The notes under the pieces were generated by a model. That model worked only from the letters and a program-made list of their open reading frames with translations. It made no database searches and was not told the origin of the DNA. From NCBI RefSeq assembly GCF_016907845.1, contig NZ_JAFBCS010000001.1:1488001-1552000 (forward strand): 64,000 nucleotides of DNA, written 5' to 3'. Both the position numbers and the translations under genes were made by a program. Origin of the DNA: Arcanobacterium pluranimalium. GTDB lineage: Bacteria > Actinomycetota > Actinomycetes > Actinomycetales > Actinomycetaceae. Position 1 is the stretch's first letter. The number at the start of each line of letters is the position of its first letter. Below are positions 1 through 7,940 of the stretch, piece by piece.

Positions 1-1232
1 AGGGTCAGATCAATTGGGAAGCCATAAGTATCGTGGAGTGTGAAAGCATCCGAGCCTGGCAAGCTAATGCCTGCGCTCTTGGCTTTGTCTACTGCTACAT
101 CAAAAATCTGAGTGCCTGAGCTGAGCGTACGGCGGAAAGCTTCCTCTTCGGCATAGGCGATCTGCGAGATCCGATCAAAATCAGTTCCAACTTCAGGATA
201 GCTTTCTTTCATTGCGTTCATTGACGCAGGAAGCAACGACGGCAGAGCAACCTCATCCACACCTAAGAGGCGCACCGAGCGTACCGCGCGGCGAATAAGA
301 CGACGCAAAACGTAACCGCGTCCATCGTTGCCTGGGCGAACGCCGTCGCCAATCAGCATGAGCGAAGAACGCACGTGATCAGCGATAATACGCATCCGCA
401 CGTCGTCTTCCTCATTTGCGCCATACTTCTTACCGGTCATCTCTTCTGTAGCAGCGATGACTGGATAGACCTGATCCGTCTCGTACATATTTCGCTTACC
501 TTGCAGCAAATATGCGATTCGCTCAAGACCAGCTCCAGTATCGATAGCTGTTTGATCGAGGTTTCCAAGCAATGGGAAGTTCTTGCCCTCTCCCTCGCCA
601 CGCAGGAATTCGTCGAAAACTAGGTTCCAAATCTCAAGGTAGCGGTCGCCACCTGGGTCAACCGTTCCTCCCACTGCTTCTGGACCAAATTCTGGACCGC
701 GATCATAATGAATCTCTGCGCATGGGCCTGCTGGGCCAGGTTGCCCGGTGGACCAGAAAATCTCTTCGCGCTTGAGCTTGACGATGTGCTTAGGATCCAT
801 GCCAATCGTCTTCGTCAATGCATCGTAGGAGACTTTGTCCTCTTCCCAAATCGTGACCCAGAGCCGATCGCCGTCAAGACCGTAGCCACCTTCAGAAACG
901 GGTGTGGTAAGCAGACCGAATGCGAGGTCAATAGCGCCCTCTTTGAAGTAATCACCGAAAGAGAAATTTCCACACATTTGGAAGAATGTGCCGTGGCGAG
1001 TTGTGCGGCCGACGTTGTCGATATCATTCGTACGAATACACTTCTGAACTGAGGCTGCACGTGGAAATGGTGCTGGCTCGGTGCCGATAATGTAAGGGAT
1101 AAACGGCACCATTCCGGCAATCGTAAACAAAATCGATGGATCTGGCGATACCAAAGGAACGCTATCGACTATCTCATGGTCGTGTTTGCGGAAGTACTCC
1201 AACCAGCGATCACGAATTTCTGCACTGCGCAT
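1..1232 (-). CDS. alaS: Alanyl-tRNA synthetase, N-terminal part (cut by window start)
   Basis: AlaRS charges tRNA-Ala with alanine in the cytoplasm. Reading the minus strand from the ATG at 1230-1232 gives about 410 residues that run off the window edge, roughly half of the usual 870-890. The start MRSAEIRDRWLEYF is the classic AlaRS N-terminus, and it is followed by the class II catalytic core with the AGMVPF, RTTRHGTFF and GNFSFGDYF motifs and then DTGAGLERIA. The tRNA-recognition segment follows, and the editing and C-Ala domains lie outside the window. The DUF948 gene ends 53 bases upstream in the same direction, so the two are probably co-transcribed. The gene call is certain and only the 3' end is missing. 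Confidence 0.97.
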   Translation of the reverse strand, partial: MRSAEIRDRWLEYFRKHDHEIVDSVPLVSPDPSILFTIAGMVPFIPYIIGTEPAPFPRAASVQKCIRTNDIDNVGRTTRHGTFFQMCGNFSFGDYFKEGAIDLAFGLLTTPVSEGGYGLDGDRLWVTIWEEDKVSYDALTKTIGMDPKHIVKLKREEIFWSTGQPGPAGPCAEIHYDRGPEFGPEAVGGTVDPGGDRYLEIWNLVFDEFLRGEGEGKNFPLLGNLDQTAIDTGAGLERIAYLLQGKRNMYETDQVYPVIAATEEMTGKKYGANEEDDVRMRIIADHVRSSLMLIGDGVRPGNDGRGYVLRRLIRRAVRSVRLLGVDEVALPSLLPASMNAMKESYPEVGTDFDRISQIAYAEEEAFRRTLSSGTQIFDVAVDKAKSAGISLPGSDAFTLHDTYGFPIDLT

Positions 1233-1285
1233 ATCTATCCTCAAATTTCCTAAAGTCTACAAGTTTGCCAAAATCCAAATTAATA

Positions 1286-1732
1286 CTAGTACGACGACGA
1301 TCCAGACGTTTCGTTAGTATCAGGCGCGTTATGTGGTTTTTCTCCCTGATAGGGCTTATCTGCCGAAGTGGAAGTGGGAGACGTCTTGCCGAAAGCGCCT
1401 TTAACTTTCTCAGCTCCTCGACGCACGGCGAGAAATGGCGCTCCAACAGTCGAGGTCACAAGAGTGGTCATTGCCGAAATATCTTCGGAAGTGCGCGCCG
1501 CGGCATCGGTGATCGCATCAAGTTTTTTCACCTGATAATTGGCTTCTGCAACCGTTTTTGCTGCCTCGTCAATGGCCGGCAAGGTATGCTCAGTCAGTTC
1601 ACGCAAGGATTCGGCCATGCGATCAAGCACTCGCCCAAGTTTCATTAGTGGGCGAATCGAAAAATATACCAGCACGAGAAAAGCTAGTGCCGCAACAGTT
1701 CCTGCAATCTGACCAAGCGTAATCGGTTCCAT
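1286..1732 (-). CDS. DUF948-type single-pass membrane protein
   Basis: This is a 148-residue protein. One hydrophobic helix at about residues 9-30 anchors it in the membrane. A helical, coiled-coil-like segment (about 30-95) follows, then a hydrophilic Ser/Thr/Lys-rich tail with no clear fold. This architecture and the position between rpsD and alaS match the DUF948 family of actinobacteria, whose function is not known. It lies 53 bases upstream of alaS and 84 bases downstream of rpsD, with a hairpin terminator in the latter gap, so its transcription may come from read-through or from its own promoter. Confidence 0.8.
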   Translation of the reverse strand: MEPITLGQIAGTVAALAFLVLVYFSIRPLMKLGRVLDRMAESLRELTEHTLPAIDEAAKTVAEANYQVKKLDAITDAAARTSEDISAMTTLVTSTVGAPFLAVRRGAEKVKGAFGKTSPTSTSADKPYQGEKPHNAPDTNETSGSSSY

Positions 1733-1774
1733 AAACCTATCTTATCTCTTCTTATCTCTCTTCCAGATATGAAA

Positions 1775-1805
1775 CAGCGCGCTACGGCGACTCCGTAGCG
1801 CGCTG
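1775..1805 (-). terminator. Hairpin terminator after rpsD
   Basis: Perfect 13-bp inverted repeat: CAGCGCGCTACGG at 1775-1787 and its complement at 1793-1805, with a 5-base loop. On the minus strand it is followed by a short T-rich stretch. It sits just after the rpsD stop codon and before the DUF948 gene, so it probably attenuates or ends rpsD transcription. Confidence 0.75.
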
Positions 1806-1816
1806 CAAAGAAGATA

Positions 1817-2437
1817 TTATCGCGAGTAGTGCTCGACGACCATCTGAACGTCACACGTTACTGGCACTTCAGCACGCTTCGGGCGACGCACGAGCTCGAA
1901 GCGAAGCTTCTCAAGCTCAACCTTGAGGTAGTCAGGAACGATTGGCAGAACATCAGCATGCTGACCTTGAGCAGCAACCATGAACTGCGGTGAAGCCTGC
2001 GAACGAGGCTTAATCTGAACGATCTGACCAGGCTTTACACGGAACGATGGACGGTCAACAAGCTGTCCATCCACCAGAATGTGGCGGTGTACTACAACCT
2101 GACGAGCCTGCGCGATCGTACGAGCAAAACCTGCACGAAGAACGAGCGCATCAAGACGCATTTCAAGCAGCTCGATGAGGTTCTCACCGGACATACCTTC
2201 AGCGCGACGAGCTTCTTCCCAGACCTTACGCATCTGAGCTTCACGAATACCGTACTGAGCGCGAAGACGCTGCTTTTCCTTCAAACGTACCGAGTAATCG
2301 GATTCCTTAACACGGCCACGGCCATGCTCACCTGGACGGTATGGGCGACGCTGCATGTACTTCTCAGCCTTAGGGGTGAGAGCAATGCCCAGCGCACGTG
2401 ACTGACGAACAGCCTTGCGGGAACGATTTCCAGCCAT
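1817..2437 (-). CDS. rpsD: 30S ribosomal protein S4, zinc-free type
   Basis: S4 is a primary binder of 16S rRNA that nucleates 30S assembly. The 206-residue protein has the typical S4 N-terminal domain followed by the S4 RNA-binding domain (about 95-160; LVLRAGFARTIAQARQ and the HRHILVDG stretch). There is no cysteine in the first half, so this is the form without the CXXC zinc knuckle; the only cysteine is near the C-terminus (VTCDVQ). A strong ribosome binding site AGGAGAT precedes the ATG. Unlike the S4 gene of many bacteria it is not in the alpha operon here; it sits between rarA and the DUF948 gene, an arrangement seen in other actinobacteria. Confidence 0.97.
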   Translation of the reverse strand: MAGNRSRKAVRQSRALGIALTPKAEKYMQRRPYRPGEHGRGRVKESDYSVRLKEKQRLRAQYGIREAQMRKVWEEARRAEGMSGENLIELLEMRLDALVLRAGFARTIAQARQVVVHRHILVDGQLVDRPSFRVKPGQIVQIKPRSQASPQFMVAAQGQHADVLPIVPDYLKVELEKLRFELVRRPKRAEVPVTCDVQMVVEHYSR

Positions 2438-2548
2438 TTTTATCTCCTGTCGACATGTGGCGCAGCATTGAGCTGCGGGATCAACCTTGTGGCTAAGATC
2501 CCAGGTCCGTTACTCCTCTTAACAAAGAGCAACTCAGATAGTTTAGCA

Positions 2549-3889
2549 CTATTCTTTACCTAGAGCTCTATTGATTCGCTCAAGTCGGGCGGTGACGTTT
2601 GCCTCATATCCTCGATCGCTGGGTTCGTAATAGACAGTGCCCAATAACTCTTCGGGAAGATAGGTCTGGCGCGCAATTGCTCCAGGTTCGTCATGTGCGT
2701 AAATATAATCGCGATCTTTACCGCTCTGCTGAGCAGCAATACGCGAGGCTTTGACCGACTTATCACGCAAATGCATCGGAACTGGGCCGATCTTACCTTC
2801 GCGAACATCTGCAATTGCGCTGTTTATCGCGTTATAAGCACGGTTTGATTTAGGCGCAGTGGCAAGGTGAACCACCGCTTCGGCAAGAATGATTCGAGCC
2901 TCGGGCATTCCCACGAGCGCAACCGATTGCGCGGCCGCCGTCGCCGTCTGCAAGGCAGAAGGATCGGCCATTCCGACGTCTTCCGCAGCGGAAATCATCA
3001 GCCGGCGCGCAACAAAACGAGGGTCTTCCCCAGCTTCGAGCATACGAGCCAAATAATGAATTGCCGCGTCCACGTCCGAGCCACGAATAGATTTAATAAA
3101 CGCGGAGATCACGTCGTAATGCTGGTCTCCGTCACGATCGTAACGTACAGCGTAGGAGTCAACTGAGGCTTCGACGTCTGCCAAACTAATCTCTTGATCT
3201 GCACGAGCAGCCGCAGCTTCAAGAATCGTCAATGACCTGCGCGCATCTTGTCCTGCAAATCGAACGATTGCATCGAGCGCATCATCTGAAATCGTCAAGG
3301 CGCCTTTCAATCCACGTTCATCTTGTAACGCCCGTTTAATTAAGGTTTCGATATTCTGCGGCGAGAGCGGACGCAACGTAAGCAGCAATGATCTCGATAA
3401 CAGTGGAGAAATCACCGAAAATGACGGATTTTCAGTGGTAGCAGCTACCAAAATCACCCATCGATTTTCGACGGCGGGCAGCAAGGCGTCCTGTTGGGTC
3501 TTGGAGAATCGATGAACCTCGTCAACAAAAAGAATCGTTTCTTGTCCGTCCATAAAAAGGCGATGTTTGGCCTCGTCGATGACGCCACGCAACTCCTTGA
3601 CTCCCGCCGACACCGCCGAGACCTCAGTAAACGCGCGTCCTGAAGCCCCCGCACACAAGTAAGCTAACGTCGTCTTCCCGATTCCCGGTGGCCCCCACAA
3701 GAATATCGACGACGGCGCACCCTTTGAGTTTGCTTCGATGAGTCGCCGCAGTGGCTGGCCTGGTTTGAGTAGATGGTCTTGCCCTAAGACTTCGTCTATC
3801 GCACGCGGACGCATCCGCACAGCAAGCGGAGCATGAACGTCAACCGGCGTACCATTGGCCTCTTTTGAAATCTGCGAAAATAGATCCAC
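2549..3889 (-). CDS. rarA: Replication-associated recombination protein A (AAA+ ATPase)
   Basis: RarA/MgsA is a clamp-loader-like AAA+ ATPase that acts at stalled replication forks. The 446 residues show the family start MDLFSQ, the phrase RPRAIDEVLGQDHLL, Walker A GPPGIGKTT (about 66-74), Walker B ILFVDEVHRF (about 117-126), sensor 1 AATTENPSF and the C-terminal tetramerisation part (YNAINSAIADV, YIYAHDEPG). The length is normal for the family. It lies about 110 bases upstream of rpsD on the same strand. The other name in use is mgsA. Confidence 0.95.
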   Translation of the reverse strand: MDLFSQISKEANGTPVDVHAPLAVRMRPRAIDEVLGQDHLLKPGQPLRRLIEANSKGAPSSIFLWGPPGIGKTTLAYLCAGASGRAFTEVSAVSAGVKELRGVIDEAKHRLFMDGQETILFVDEVHRFSKTQQDALLPAVENRWVILVAATTENPSFSVISPLLSRSLLLTLRPLSPQNIETLIKRALQDERGLKGALTISDDALDAIVRFAGQDARRSLTILEAAAARADQEISLADVEASVDSYAVRYDRDGDQHYDVISAFIKSIRGSDVDAAIHYLARMLEAGEDPRFVARRLMISAAEDVGMADPSALQTATAAAQSVALVGMPEARIILAEAVVHLATAPKSNRAYNAINSAIADVREGKIGPVPMHLRDKSVKASRIAAQQSGKDRDYIYAHDEPGAIARQTYLPEELLGTVYYEPSDRGYEANVTARLERINRALGKE

Positions 3890-3991
3890 TCTTCCATAGT
3901 AGCGGGCATGAGATGTTTAGGTACTTTGGAAATGGCTGTTTCGTAGATGGCGTCGGTTCACCAAATCGGCATTGCTACCTGAAAATCTATC

Positions 3992-4315
3992 TTACTCAGC
4001 TGATCTGGTATTCCATGGATTTACCAGCGGAATCGGCATCGTTTCAAAGTCTGCCGTATTACGCGTAACCATGGTTAAGCCTTTAACTAATGCGGTCGCT
4101 CCGATAATACAGTCACGGTATGGCAAAGTTCTGCTTTTTTGGAGATTGGCCGCAGCACGTGCCACTGCAATATCCATTGGCAATATGCGATTTTCAAAAG
4201 CTGTAAGGAGATGGTTTTCCAACCAGTCTCGCAAGATTTCTGCCTGAGGATGATCTTTCCGGCCTACCTGCACTATTCCTACTTCAATTTCATAGATAGT
4301 TAAGGTGTATCTCAC
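3992..4315 (-). pseudogene. Remnant of a VapC/FitB-like PIN-domain toxin
   Basis: The 107 codons match the C-terminal three quarters of a FitB/VapC-type PIN ribonuclease. TIYEIEVG carries the conserved acidic residue of the second motif. YRDCIIGATAL, VTRNTADF and the closing NPW are the usual downstream motifs. The first 30 or so residues of the family, with the DTNV motif and its catalytic aspartate, are missing. The open frame can be extended about 23 codons upstream before a stop (TAA near 4376) without finding that motif or a convincing start. No antitoxin gene is adjacent. I read it as a decayed solitary toxin rather than a working toxin-antitoxin locus. A start at GTG 4315 would give a protein lacking the first catalytic residue. 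Confidence 0.65.
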
Positions 4316-4453
4316 TTCAAAACAAGGGGTTAACGTAGGCGAAATTTCGAAATCCGTCTCGCTGCTAGTAAATTCTTACGCAAATACTGAATTAGTAGGT
4401 GAGCTTTTAGCTTATTGCTACGCAACGACCTCCATAATTTGAGACAATAAAAT

Positions 4454-6898
4454 ATGTTCACGGCTTTGGGTAAATCAATTTCCGAGCGTCCACGGCTGGT
4501 CATCATCGTATGGCTCATTCTGTTTGGACTCGGCTTTAGCGCTGCCATAACAGGGTTTGGCCAGGGAACTCTGTTTTCTCGAATGGAATCTAGCAGGTCA
4601 ATGGTGCCTGGTTCTGAGTCAGACCTCGTCATGGAAGCGGTAAATGCTGCTGGCGAAGGTGAAGCTATCACATCGATAGTCACTGGAGTCAAAGCCGAAG
4701 ATATTTCAAGTGAGTTGGGTGTTTTACACGATAAGCTCAACGCGATCGAGAGTGTGCGCATCGTCAACGATCCGCTCTCAGTTCGCGAAAAGAGTCAAAA
4801 AGAACTAGCCCAGCAAAAAGAATCTGCTGTTCAAGATGCGATTTCACATGCACAGTCCCAGATTAGCCAGTCCACGGCAGCTGCATTGGCGGCTCAAAAT
4901 GAGCAGTTGGCGACACTACCACCTACACGGCGTTCCCAAGCCGAACAGCAAATAGCAGCGGAAATCCGCAAAGAAATTGAAACCCAAATTCGAAATAAGG
5001 TCTCCCAAGAGATCGACGCCCGATTCGCACAACTTCCCGCCCCCGAGACAGCATTGACTTCTGCTAGCGGTTTCGCGGTTGTCACAGAAGTTGAAGAGGA
5101 TGTGAGCGACGACGTTCACTCCCGTATCGACTCAGCCATAACGGAATTTGAAACGGCAATCACCTCTTCGCATCCTAATGTGAGAGTCGATTCCATTTCT
5201 CACAATATCGCCAAAGATCTCATTCTCAATCAAGTTGCCAAAGATTTGGTGCGCGGAGAAACTATTGGTTTGCCAATGGCACTGTTGTTTCTCGTGATTG
5301 TTTTTGGTGGAGTTATTGCAGCTGGTTTACCGCTCTCGGCAGCCCTCGTATCAATTGGTATTGCCTCTGGTTTGACGTGGTTCGTCACTTTCTTCACCAA
5401 TGTTGATTCGTTCATATTAAATATTTTGACCATCATTGGGCTTGCACTCTCGATTGATTACGGCTTGCTCGTGGTATCTCGCTATCGCGAAGAAATTGGC
5501 CGGCGGCTACAGGAACTCGGATACCCTGCCGATGGATCGCGTTTACCCGATGATATCCGCGAGCTGATCAACTCATCAGTCACACTCATTGTTAAGACGG
5601 CGGGGCGAACCGTTTTCTTCTCAGCTCTCACTATCGCTGTGTCGATTGCAGGTTTGCTCGTGATGAAAGCACCGATGCTCAAAATGATTGCAATGGGTGG
5701 CATGATCGTCACCTTACTCGCCGTTCTTACTGCTGTAACGTTCGTACCTGCACTGATCAAAGTACTCGGTGTGCGGATGCTCAAGCCCTCTGTTCTCACC
5801 CGTTTCACATTCTTCGACAGATTGGTCAAACGCTTTGGTGACGCAACCACGGAAAGTGGCATATTCTCACGACTCGCCGAGTGGGTACACCGCCATCCAT
5901 GGCCAGTATTAGTCAGTGTTGCCTCGCTCTTGGTGGTTTCAACTTTACCTTTGCAAGATTTCGAAATGCGCTCAAATTTCACTGATTACGTACCGGCACA
6001 CACCAGCGCGAAATATGCATTAGACGAAATCAATAGTACTTATCCTGCATTACGAGCTCCCACTGGAACGGTTCTTGCCGATACTGATGAAGCTGGCGTG
6101 AAGCAGCTGCGCTCCGATATTGCGGCGATTGCTGGAGTCGATAACGTCTCCCCTGCTCAAAAACTCAATGATCACCAAACTCTGATCACTTTCCACGTCG
6201 ATACCGGGGATCAAGTTGGACACGAAGCAACTCAAGTAGTTAAAACAGTTCGTGAGCTTAATACGGATTTTGATTTCAAAGTTGGTGGTAGCGCCGCTCT
6301 CCAATACGATTTCAACCGTTCGATAATGGCTGGAGCACCCTACGCCGCACTCGTTATTGTTGTGGCAGTGCTGTTGTTGCTATTCCTCATGACAGGATCC
6401 GTTGTGGCGGCACTCAAAGCATTAATCATCAACTCATTGTCGCTCATTGCCGGGCTCGGACTCACAGTGCTGGTGTTCCACTATGGACTCTTCGGATTAC
6501 CAAAAACGGCAGGACTAGAGACTTTCGTGGTGGCGTGTGCGGTAGCTTTCGGCTTCGGACTCGCAATGGATTACGAAGTATTCCTGCTCGCCCGAATAAA
6601 AGAATACTGGGATTCTATACATGATAACGACCTCGCAGTTGAGCGCGGTTTGCAGCGGTCTGGCCGCATCATTACAGCCGCAGCCGTCATCATTATTGCT
6701 GTTTTTGTTGGCTTCATTTTTGGCGAGTTGCTTCCGATTCGCCAAATCGGCGTTGCGCTGGCAATTATCGTGCTTGTAGATGCCACATTAGTTCGTATGC
6801 TACTCGTGCCTGCGTTCATGACGCTCATGGGCCGGTGGAATTGGTGGGCACCACGCTTCTTGCGCTCTTTCTACGAGAAATTCAAGATCACTCATTAA
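4454..6898 (+). CDS. MMPL/RND-family membrane transporter
   Basis: An 814-residue integral membrane protein of the MMPL (mycobacterial membrane protein large) type RND family, which exports lipids or hydrophobic compounds using the proton gradient. It has a first helix at about 15-35, then an extracytoplasmic domain (about 40-265) with a Gln/Ala-rich coiled-coil-like part. The first membrane block (about 270-430) carries GLALSIDYGLLVVSRYREE. A second extracytoplasmic domain follows, then a second membrane block (about 625-800) with FGLAMDYEVFLLARIKEYW. The two DY motifs are the usual sites linked to proton coupling. It stands alone, convergent with the acetyltransferase gene. The substrate cannot be told; no regulator gene is next to it. 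Confidence 0.88.
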   Translation: MFTALGKSISERPRLVIIVWLILFGLGFSAAITGFGQGTLFSRMESSRSMVPGSESDLVMEAVNAAGEGEAITSIVTGVKAEDISSELGVLHDKLNAIESVRIVNDPLSVREKSQKELAQQKESAVQDAISHAQSQISQSTAAALAAQNEQLATLPPTRRSQAEQQIAAEIRKEIETQIRNKVSQEIDARFAQLPAPETALTSASGFAVVTEVEEDVSDDVHSRIDSAITEFETAITSSHPNVRVDSISHNIAKDLILNQVAKDLVRGETIGLPMALLFLVIVFGGVIAAGLPLSAALVSIGIASGLTWFVTFFTNVDSFILNILTIIGLALSIDYGLLVVSRYREEIGRRLQELGYPADGSRLPDDIRELINSSVTLIVKTAGRTVFFSALTIAVSIAGLLVMKAPMLKMIAMGGMIVTLLAVLTAVTFVPALIKVLGVRMLKPSVLTRFTFFDRLVKRFGDATTESGIFSRLAEWVHRHPWPVLVSVASLLVVSTLPLQDFEMRSNFTDYVPAHTSAKYALDEINSTYPALRAPTGTVLADTDEAGVKQLRSDIAAIAGVDNVSPAQKLNDHQTLITFHVDTGDQVGHEATQVVKTVRELNTDFDFKVGGSAALQYDFNRSIMAGAPYAALVIVVAVLLLLFLMTGSVVAALKALIINSLSLIAGLGLTVLVFHYGLFGLPKTAGLETFVVACAVAFGFGLAMDYEVFLLARIKEYWDSIHDNDLAVERGLQRSGRIITAAAVIIIAVFVGFIFGELLPIRQIGVALAIIVLVDATLVRMLLVPAFMTLMGRWNWWAPRFLRSFYEKFKITH

Positions 6899-6959
6899 GC
6901 TCATGATCTCTCACTCACGAGCGCGTTATTAGCTCCCTGAGCAGCTATACCTCAAGTAA

Positions 6960-7754
6960 TTAGAGCGCGTACTGTGAGAAGTCTTCAAAGGGCTGCGGCC
7001 CACAGAAAATGAGTCGCGGACCGGGTGTGAGACCAAGTCGCAGATAGAGCTTTCGCGCTTTGTGGTTCCATGCCCACATACCGAAGTAGATCGTCTTGCC
7101 CTGTAACAGCCAATAATTCACAGTTGCAACCATCACGGCACTGGCAAAACCGCGACCGCGATAGTGAGGATCCGTGGCCAGACCTGCAAAATGGATCTTT
7201 CCGCCGTGTTCGCTGGCCCCCATAACGCAAGCCAGTTTTCCGTCGTCGCCCGGAATCACGAACCAATCAAGGCGATCGATATCGTCTACAGCTTCCGATA
7301 TTGGATTAGCTTTTTGCAGCACCGCTAATATTTCAGCGCGACGCTTGAGAAATTCTTCGGAACCGGTTGGAATAACGACGACGGCGTCGTCGCCCGCAAC
7401 GGACGGAACCGCTTGCGTGGCAAAGAAAAACTCCCACTCGTGACCCCAATGCGCTCCACAGCGTTCACACAGATCATGGGGCATATTTTCGTAGACCTCA
7501 CGATTCATCATAATCTCAGATTTACCAAGAACTTCATCGTCAAGACTCTCCAGCAGCTCTATCACACGCTTGGGATGCCCAAATGCTTTACCTTCAAAGA
7601 CGATGCCTGAATTTTGTGGATCGGACGAACGGACGATAGCAACTACGCCTTGATTATCACCCTCATAAAAGATGATCTGTTCTTTTTGCGTCTCGAGCCA
7701 CGGCGCGATCTCATGTTGCCAAAAGAAGCTCGAAATGCCACCTAGTACGTCCAT
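6960..7754 (-). CDS. GNAT-family N-acetyltransferase
   Basis: This is a 264-residue protein. The C-terminal half has the GNAT acetyl-CoA-binding core: FAGLATDPHYRGRGFASAV is the beta4/motif A region with its R-G-x-G-x-A pyrophosphate loop, and NHKARKLYLRLGL is the usual motif B helix. The N-terminal half (about 1-120) is not clearly related and may be a degenerate second GNAT domain or a substrate domain; it has a CERCGAHWGHEW segment. Ribosome binding site GAGGA lies just before the ATG at 7754. The substrate is unknown. Four degenerate tandem repeats lie directly upstream (7766-7845). Confidence 0.8.
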   Translation of the reverse strand: MDVLGGISSFFWQHEIAPWLETQKEQIIFYEGDNQGVVAIVRSSDPQNSGIVFEGKAFGHPKRVIELLESLDDEVLGKSEIMMNREVYENMPHDLCERCGAHWGHEWEFFFATQAVPSVAGDDAVVVIPTGSEEFLKRRAEILAVLQKANPISEAVDDIDRLDWFVIPGDDGKLACVMGASEHGGKIHFAGLATDPHYRGRGFASAVMVATVNYWLLQGKTIYFGMWAWNHKARKLYLRLGLTPGPRLIFCGPQPFEDFSQYAL

Positions 7755-7765
7755 TATTCCTCGAT

Positions 7766-7845
7766 TTTCTCACGCAGCTTGCACGTCTTTCTCGTGCAAC
7801 TTTTGTTTCTCGCGCAGCTTTTATTTCTTATGCAGCATGCACGTC
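7766..7845. repeat. Four degenerate 18-22 bp tandem repeats
   Basis: Units beginning TTTCT(C/T)... start at 7766, 7788, 7806 and 7824 (spacing 22, 18, 18). Each contains a variant of (A/G/C)(C/T)GCAGCTT; the first and last units also share GCACGTC at their ends. The block fills the space just upstream of the acetyltransferase start on the minus strand, so it could contain operator sites, or be a small intergenic repeat. Confidence 0.6.
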
Positions 7846-7854
7846 ACACTAATC

Positions 7855-7916
7855 TGTAGGGCTTTCTGGCTTAGCAAACACGTGCAATGTGCACACGAAA
7901 ACCAGAAAGCCCTACA
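7855..7916. terminator. Long-loop hairpin at the 3' end of aspS
   Basis: A perfect 15-bp inverted repeat: TGTAGGGCTTTCTGG at 7855-7869 and its complement at 7902-7916, separated by 32 bases. The loop itself holds a small GTGCA/TGCAC inverted repeat. It lies 25 bases after the aspS stop. There is no good T-tract on either strand, so if it ends transcription it does so in a non-standard way; RNA protection is an alternative. Confidence 0.55.
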
Positions 7917-7940
7917 AAATCAGTTCATCAGATGGTGAAT

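Noticed and set aside
4316-4450. Search for the missing N-terminus of the PIN toxin in another frame
   Set aside because: A LLIQYLRK phrase in another frame vaguely resembles the family start (LLDTNVISELRK), but the catalytic DTN is absent and the match is too weak.
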